Shown piece after piece: positions 31,890-36,754 of a stretch of DNA of 36,754 nt. Positions within the stretch are counted from its first letter, which is position 1. Each line of letters begins with the position of its first letter. Source of the DNA: an uncultured Negativicutes bacterium. GTDB lineage: Bacteria > Bacillota > Negativicutes > Acidaminococcales > Acidaminococcaceae. The position numbers and the translations under genes were made by a program. The notes beneath the pieces are model-generated. The model had not been told where the DNA came from, ran no database searches, and worked only from the letters and a program-made list of their open reading frames with translations. The stretch lies in assembly GCA_937926555.1 (NCBI GenBank), contig CALAZX010000199.1:1-36754 (forward strand). Direction: 5' to 3'.

Positions 31890-32204
31890 TCACAGGGCCA
31901 GGATGTACTTGGGCCGGGAGAACAGGTAATAGACGCTTTTCTCGTCCAGCTGCGTCTCCTCCAGCCTCTCCTCCGCCTGCCGCAGCAACGCTTCCGGCAG
32001 GGTGTCCCCGCTGTCCAGCGCCTTCACGTCCAGCACTTTCAGGAACTCGTCGGGATACCGTTTCACCAGGATGGTCTTCCGTGTTCCCGACAGGTCCACC
32101 ATATAAGCCAGTCCGTTGGCCATCTCGAAGACGATGCCCTCATCCTCCAGCCAGCCGTATACCCGCAGGTAGTCGCGGTTGGTGAAATCGAATGTCTTCG
32201 GCAT
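31890..32204 (-). CDS. Hypothetical protein
   Basis: A 104-residue acidic, soluble protein starting PKTFDFTNRDYLRVYGWLEDEG and ending SRPKYILAL. No family recognised. AGGAGG lies 7 nt upstream of the ATG, and codon use resembles neighbouring genes, so it is probably real. It precedes the TM2 gene by 149 bp on the same strand. Confidence 0.65.
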   Translation of the reverse strand: MPKTFDFTNRDYLRVYGWLEDEGIVFEMANGLAYMVDLSGTRKTILVKRYPDEFLKVLDVKALDSGDTLPEALLRQAEERLEETQLDEKSVYYLFSRPKYILAL

Positions 32205-32560
32205 GCCATCTCCTCCTGTCTGTCATCGCTGTTTTTTATTTAGTGTATACTTTTTCCTGCCCTTTTCCGGCAGTTTCACCGCGTTTTACCGGTTCCGGCA
32301 GGCTTTTTCCCGGACAAAGGGGGATTCTTCCCCTTATTGACAGTTTCGCCACGTTCCCCCTTTTTTCCTGCCTGTATTTTTTCAGCCTTTATACATTTTC
32401 TTACATTATATATAAATGTCCCGGCGGGTACACTAAACGTCCATCAGAAAATTCCCCCTTTTTTCTCTGTCATTGCCCCATACGGCCCGCGTGGGACAGG
32501 AACGTGTACGGAAATCCCCCTGTGATGGATAGGTTTATCAACAAAAAGCCCCGTCAAGCC

Positions 32561-32607
32561 TTGTTTTACGCATACACTAATGTTATAATTATTCCAAGTA
32601 GTGTATG
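32561..32607 (+). promoter_or_regulatory. Promoter framed by a perfect inverted repeat
   Basis: TTGTTT (32561-32566), 17 bp, then TGTTATAAT, an extended -10 with TATAAT at 32584-32589. CATACACTA (32571-32579) and TAGTGTATG (32599-32607) form a perfect 9-bp inverted repeat on both sides of the -10, an ideal position for a repressor. Related TAGTGTA/TACACTA copies occur at 32241 and 32429. The 32205-32560 spacer otherwise shows only pyrimidine-rich sequence. Confidence 0.65.
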
Positions 32608-32642
32608 TTGTTCACAAAATTTTTACATTGGAGGCGACCTGT

Positions 32643-33686
32643 ATGAAAAAAGCGTTACTGTTACTTGCTTCAACCCTGATGGCCCTCACCATGATCTTAG
32701 GTGGCTGTGGCGGCGGCGACAAGAAGGCGGATGCCCCGAAGGACAACGCCAAGGAACTCACCGTCTACACGGCTCGCAGTGAGAGTCTCAACAATGCAGT
32801 GATCCACAACTTCGAGAAAGACACCGGCATCAAAGTGAATGTAGTTGTAGCCGGCACCGGCGAAGTAGTGAAACGTGTGGCATCCGAGAAGAACAATCCT
32901 CTGGGTGACGTTCTGTGGGCAGGTTCCGAAGCTATGCTGGCTTCCCAGAAAGACCTGTTCGAGAAATACGTTTCCAAAGAGAATGACCACATGATGGACC
33001 AGTTCAAGAACACCACCGGTTACTTCACCCCGGCGTTCTCCGACCCCACCGTGATGATCGTGAACAAGGATCTGAAAGGGAACATGAAGATTGAAGGCTT
33101 TGCCGACCTGCTGAATCCCGCCCTGAAAGGCAAAATCGCATTCGGCGATCCGGTAAACTCCTCTTCCGCATTCCAGTCCCTGGTAGTTATGCTGTACGAC
33201 ATGGGCAATGGCGACCCCTTCAGCCCCGCAGCATGGGATTATGTTGACAAGTTCCTCAAACAGCTGAACGGCAAGATGGCCAACAGCTCCAGCCAGGTTT
33301 ACAAAGGCGTAGCCGGCGGCGAGTATGTTGTAGGCCTGACCTGGGAAGACCCCGCAGCCAACCTGGTGAAAAGCGGCGCTCCCGTAGAAGTCGTATTCCC
33401 GAAGGAAGGCGCTCTCTACGCTCCCCAGTCCGTGCAGATCATCAAGAACTGCAAACATCCCGAGAATGCCAAGAAATTCATCGACTACATGCTGAGCGAG
33501 AAAATCCAGAACCTGGTAGGCTCCACTCTGACTGTACGTCCTCTGCGTAAAGGTGCGAAACTGGCGGACTACATGACTCCGGCCGACAAGATCAAAGTAG
33601 CACCCAACTTCGACGAGAAATGGGTTTCCGAGAACAAGAACAAATTCACCAAGACTTTCAGCGAACATCTGGAAAAAACCATGTAA
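32643..33686 (+). CDS. ABC transporter substrate-binding lipoprotein (ferric/organophosphate type)
   Basis: A 347-residue periplasmic binding protein. Signal peptide and lipobox MILGGC put the lipidated Cys near residue 22. The mature part starts ELTVYTARSES and has NVVVAGTGEVVKRV, GDVLWAGSEAML, FSDPTVMIVNKDL, KGKIAFGDPVNSSSAFQSL and a C-terminal HPENAKKFIDYMLS. This fits the FbpA/AfuA-PhnS-PgtC fold group. The paired Tyr motif of typical ferric-binding FbpA is not seen, so organophosphonate or phosphoglycerate ligands are as likely as iron. GGAGG lies 8 nt before ATG 32643. It is first in an operon with ATPase and permease, after a regulated promoter. Confidence 0.85.
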   Translation: MKKALLLLASTLMALTMILGGCGGGDKKADAPKDNAKELTVYTARSESLNNAVIHNFEKDTGIKVNVVVAGTGEVVKRVASEKNNPLGDVLWAGSEAMLASQKDLFEKYVSKENDHMMDQFKNTTGYFTPAFSDPTVMIVNKDLKGNMKIEGFADLLNPALKGKIAFGDPVNSSSAFQSLVVMLYDMGNGDPFSPAAWDYVDKFLKQLNGKMANSSSQVYKGVAGGEYVVGLTWEDPAANLVKSGAPVEVVFPKEGALYAPQSVQIIKNCKHPENAKKFIDYMLSEKIQNLVGSTLTVRPLRKGAKLADYMTPADKIKVAPNFDEKWVSENKNKFTKTFSEHLEKTM

Positions 33687-33774
33687 TCCGGACCCGTTCC
33701 GGAGCTGCTGAATCCTGATAGGGTTCCGGCCTGGTTCTGAAAGTGATGTGCTTCATCGCTTGGTAAACAGAAAT

Positions 33775-33827
33775 GGCGCTAATACAACGTGCGAACCAAT
33801 CGCATACCGTGTGTTAGCGCCGTTTTT
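33775..33827 (+). terminator. Intra-operon terminator/attenuator
   Basis: Outer arms GGCGCTAA-ACA (33775-33786) and TGT-TTAGCGCC (33810-33821) with inner TGCGA/TCGCA (33790-33794, 33800-33804) and T5 at 33823-33827. It lies between the binding protein and the ATPase, so partial termination would give excess binding protein. Confidence 0.75.
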
Positions 33828-33877
33828 AATCATCCCTGTCCCCTGCAGGAAATCTAGCTAAAAAAAGGAGAATCGGT

Positions 33878-35014
33878 ATGGGTGTTTCTATCACCATCGA
33901 CAATGTAATCAAACGGTTTGGAAAAAATACGGTAATCAACGGGCTGTCCCTCAACGTGAAGCCCGGCGAGTTCTTCACGCTGCTGGGTCCCTCCGGCTGC
34001 GGCAAGACCACCCTGCTGCGCATGATCATCGGCTTCAACAGCATCGAGGGCGGCACCATCAGCGTCAATGACAAAGTGGTCAACGACATTCCCGTCAACG
34101 TGCGGAACATGGGCATGGTGTTCCAGAACTACGCCATCTTCCCCCATATGTCCGTGGCGGAGAACGTGGCCTTCGGCCTGAAACAGCGCAAAGTGCCCAA
34201 GAGCGAGATTCCCGGACGTGTGGAGGAAATCCTGGACACGGTGAAGATCCATCACCTGAAGGACCGCATGCCCACCCAGCTGTCCGGCGGCCAGCAGCAG
34301 CGTGTGGCCCTGGCCCGCGCCATCGTCATCCATCCGGACGTACTCCTGATGGACGAGCCCCTGTCCAACCTGGACGCCAAGCTGCGTATCGAGATGCGCA
34401 ACGCCATCAAGAGCATCCAGCAGGAAGTGGGCATCACCACGGTCTACGTAACTCATGACCAGGAGGAGGCCCTGGCGGTATCCGACCGCATCGCTGTCAT
34501 GAACGAAGGCGTCATCCAGCAGGTCGGCACGCCCCAGTACATCTACCAGCGTCCGGCCAACCAGTTCGTATCCACCTTCATCGGCCTGTCCAACATCCTG
34601 AAGGCGAAACTGGCCCTGGTGGACGGCAAGCCCGGCATCGACTTCGGCCCCTACCAGGTGGCCATGGACAACCTGGACCTGACCTCCCTGGGACAGGGCG
34701 GCGACATCAAGGCCCTGGTCGGCACCCCCGTCACCGTATCCGTACGGCCCGAGGAGTTCACCATCGTGGAAGGCGGCACCGAAGGTCTGGACGCCGTTGT
34801 CCGCAGCTCCGTGTTCCTGGGCATCTCCACCCATTACTTCCTGGAGATGGCCGACGGCAAGGAGCTGGAGATCATCAAAGGCTCCGACGTGGGCCGCATC
34901 ATCCCCAACGGCACCCCGGTGAAGCTGCTGGCTGAGGCCGCACGCATCAACGTCTTCACTGAGGACGGAAGCCGCACTCTGATACAGCAGACGGAGGCAG
35001 GTGAGAACGCATGA
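33878..35014 (+). CDS. ABC transporter ATP-binding protein (FbpC/PotA-like)
   Basis: A 378-residue importer ATPase. Walker A GPSGCGKT (37-44), Q-loop VFQNYAIFPHMS (about 87-98), signature LSGGQQQRVALARA (about 139), Walker B VLLMDEPLSNLDAKLR (about 160) and switch VTHDQEEALAVSDR (about 193). A C-terminal TOBE-type region (about 285-370) starts near PVTVSVRPEEF, as in the CUT1/ferric subfamily. AGGAG at 7 nt before the ATG. The stop overlaps the permease start (ATGA), so the two are coupled. Confidence 0.92.
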   Translation: MGVSITIDNVIKRFGKNTVINGLSLNVKPGEFFTLLGPSGCGKTTLLRMIIGFNSIEGGTISVNDKVVNDIPVNVRNMGMVFQNYAIFPHMSVAENVAFGLKQRKVPKSEIPGRVEEILDTVKIHHLKDRMPTQLSGGQQQRVALARAIVIHPDVLLMDEPLSNLDAKLRIEMRNAIKSIQQEVGITTVYVTHDQEEALAVSDRIAVMNEGVIQQVGTPQYIYQRPANQFVSTFIGLSNILKAKLALVDGKPGIDFGPYQVAMDNLDLTSLGQGGDIKALVGTPVTVSVRPEEFTIVEGGTEGLDAVVRSSVFLGISTHYFLEMADGKELEIIKGSDVGRIIPNGTPVKLLAEAARINVFTEDGSRTLIQQTEAGENA

Positions 35015-36660
35015 AGAAAATGTCACTCTGGACCGCCATGACCCTGGTGATCCTGGGATTCTTCGCGCTGTTCGTGGTCTACCCCCTGTTCCTGATCATG
35101 TACCAGAGCGTCATCGATCCCGAATCGCACCGGCTGACCCTGGACTACTTCTACAAGTTCTTCGGCCGTAAATATTACTGGAGCACCCTGGTGAACAGCT
35201 TCAGCGTCACTGTCTGCTCCACCCTGGTGGCGGCCCTCATCGGCCTGCCCATGGCATATGTGCTGCGGAGCGTCAAGATCCCCTGCAGCAAGTACGTCAA
35301 CATCCTGATTGTCATCTCCTACCTGTCACCGCCGTTCATCGGCGCTTACGCGTGGATCCAGCTGCTGGGACGTAACGGGTTCATCACCCAGTTCATCAAC
35401 AGCACGTTCGGACTGCACTTCGAGGGCATCTACGGATTCGCCGGCATCGTGCTGGTCTTCTCCCTCCAGTCCTTCCCGCTGATCTACATGTATGTGGCAG
35501 GCGCCCTGAAAAACATGGACAACTCCCTGAACGAGGCCGCGGAGAGCCTGGGCTGCACCGTTTTCCAGCGTGTGACCCAGATCGTGCTGCCCCTGGTGAT
35601 GCCCTCCCTGCTGGCGGGCTCCCTGCTGGTGTTCATGCGCGTGTTCTCCGACTTCGGTACCCCCATGCTGATCGGTGAGGGCTTCAAGACCTTCCCGGTA
35701 CTGATTTACACCCAGTTCATGGGCGAGGTGAGCACGGACGACCATTTCGCCGCCTCCCTCTGTGTTATCGTGGTTGTGATTACCCTGTTCTTCTTCTTCA
35801 TCCAGCGTGCCGTGGCCAAGCATTACTCCTACGCCATGACGGCACTGAAACCCATGCAGCCTGTGAAAGCCACCGGCAAACGCCGTTTCTTCGCCTACCT
35901 GTTCGTGTACGGCGTGGCATTCGTGGCCATGCTGCCCCAGCTGACGGTCATCTTCACCTCCTTCCTGGAAACGGTGGGCGGTGCGGTGTACACCGGCAAG
36001 TTCTCGCTGATGAACTATGAGAACACCCTGCTGGCCAAGGACAACATGTCCATCTTCAACACCTATGCCTTCGGCATCTGCGCGATCATCATCGTGGTCA
36101 TCCTGGGTATCCTGATCTCGTACCTGACGGCACGGAAACCCTCCGTCCTCACGAACATCCTGGACACCCTGACCATGTTCCCGTACATCATCCCCGGCTC
36201 TGTTCTGGGTATCGCCCTGCTGTCCAGCTTCAACAGCGGCTTCCTGATCCTCAGCGGCACGGCCCTGATCATCATCATCTCCCTGACCATCCGGCGTATG
36301 CCTTACACCATCCGGTCCAGTACGGCGATCATCTCCCAGATCAGCCCCAGCATCGAGGAGGCTGCCATCAGCCTGGGCGCCAGCGAGTTCAAGTCCTTCC
36401 GCAAGGTCATGGTCCCCATGATGCTGCCCGGTGTCATGGCCGGCGCCATCATGAGCTGGATCACGCTGATCAGTGAGCTGAGCTCCAGCATCATCCTGTA
36501 CACCAGCCATACCCAGACCCTGACGGTGGCCATCTACGCGGAGGTAATCCGCAGCAACTTCGGCAACGCCGCGGCCTACTCCACCATCCTGACCCTGACT
36601 TCCATCGTGTCCCTGCTGCTGTTCTTCAAGCTGACACACAACGAGGATATCAGCGTATAA
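35011..36660 (+). CDS. ABC transporter permease, fused two-domain (FbpB-like)
   Basis: A 549-residue inner-membrane protein with about 12 helices, made of two BPD_transp_1 modules in one chain, as in FbpB/ThiP-type iron, thiamine and phosphonate importers. Each half has an ATPase-contact EAA loop: NEAAESLG near residue 175 and EEAAISLGAS near 450. The first helix begins MTLVILGFFALFVVYPLFLIM. It ends in a charged NEDISV tail. It overlaps the ATPase gene by 4 bp, completing a full importer. Confidence 0.93.
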   Translation: MKKMSLWTAMTLVILGFFALFVVYPLFLIMYQSVIDPESHRLTLDYFYKFFGRKYYWSTLVNSFSVTVCSTLVAALIGLPMAYVLRSVKIPCSKYVNILIVISYLSPPFIGAYAWIQLLGRNGFITQFINSTFGLHFEGIYGFAGIVLVFSLQSFPLIYMYVAGALKNMDNSLNEAAESLGCTVFQRVTQIVLPLVMPSLLAGSLLVFMRVFSDFGTPMLIGEGFKTFPVLIYTQFMGEVSTDDHFAASLCVIVVVITLFFFFIQRAVAKHYSYAMTALKPMQPVKATGKRRFFAYLFVYGVAFVAMLPQLTVIFTSFLETVGGAVYTGKFSLMNYENTLLAKDNMSIFNTYAFGICAIIIVVILGILISYLTARKPSVLTNILDTLTMFPYIIPGSVLGIALLSSFNSGFLILSGTALIIIISLTIRRMPYTIRSSTAIISQISPSIEEAAISLGASEFKSFRKVMVPMMLPGVMAGAIMSWITLISELSSSIILYTSHTQTLTVAIYAEVIRSNFGNAAAYSTILTLTSIVSLLLFFKLTHNEDISV

Positions 36661-36672
36661 GGATATATGCGG

Positions 36673-36695
36673 CATAGCCCCGTGAACGGGCTATG
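36673..36695 (+). terminator. Possible terminator of the importer operon
   Basis: CATAGCCC (36673-36680) and GGGCTATG (36688-36695) form a perfect 8-bp stem with a 7-nt loop, but only three T follow (36698-36700). The last 54 bases to the window end hold no gene. Confidence 0.45.
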
Positions 36696-36754
36696 GCTTT
36701 CCCCGGCGGCACCGGCTGCCGCCACCCGATGTAAGAACAACAACATACAAAAAA

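Noticed and set aside
35326..36675. Minus-strand 449-codon frame
   Set aside because: Complement of the permease; Gln/Asp/His-rich antisense composition.

Overview
The window looks like chromosomal DNA of an anaerobic diderm Firmicute of the class Negativicutes. The Gram-positive-type FapR/PlsX fatty-acid operon, TmcAL and FolE2 point to Firmicutes. The TonB-dependent outer-membrane receptor shows that the cell has an outer membrane. Most of the DNA is GC-rich with GC-ending codons. A genus cannot be named from the sequence with confidence. No prophage, CRISPR array, rRNA or complete insertion sequence is visible.

Layout. (1) 1-284: a terminator, then seven tandem 30-bp units that each contain a small palindrome, possibly an insertion-sequence end. 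(2) 285-3155 (-): two adjacent peptidase T genes. (3) 3326-8285 (-): a pterin/folate operon, read as glucosaminidase, trmL, a COG0720 pterin synthase, folE2, folP, folK. No folB is present, and the pterin synthase has a Cys-Glu active-site signature that could replace FolB. (4) 8503-9177 (+): a metallo-beta-lactamase-fold hydrolase. (5) 9302-13931 (-): an AT-richer island with a periplasmic metal-chelate/cobalamin/heme-type binding lipoprotein, its TonB receptor and an orphan AAA ATPase. The island is bracketed by two near-identical perfect hairpins. (6) 14188-25464 (-): a large housekeeping block, read as ackA, yceD-rpmF, fapR-plsX-fabH-fabD-fabG-acpP-fabK-fabF-rnc, then an Elp3-like radical SAM gene. 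A FapR-type operator lies just upstream of fapR. (7) 25751-26995 (+): tmcAL, divergent from ackA. (8) 27242-29171 (-): a coiled-coil protein, coaD and rsmD. (9) 29443-29519 (+): tRNA-Pro(CGG) with a consensus promoter and terminator, followed by a repeat-bearing spacer. (10) 29900-32204: small poorly characterised genes, including an internally duplicated 200-residue protein and a TM2 protein. (11) 32643-36660 (+): an ABC importer with lipoprotein, ATPase and fused double permease, preceded by a promoter framed by a perfect inverted repeat.

How the parts fit. The folate set would carry GTP to dihydropteroate by a FolB-less route. The fab set makes acyl-ACP, PlsX passes it to phospholipid synthesis and FapR senses malonyl-CoA. 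The island and the last operon are two separate nutrient-uptake systems, probably under different regulators. Functions are assigned by motif recognition only. Start sites were moved to the codon with the best Shine-Dalgarno spacing where this was clear.
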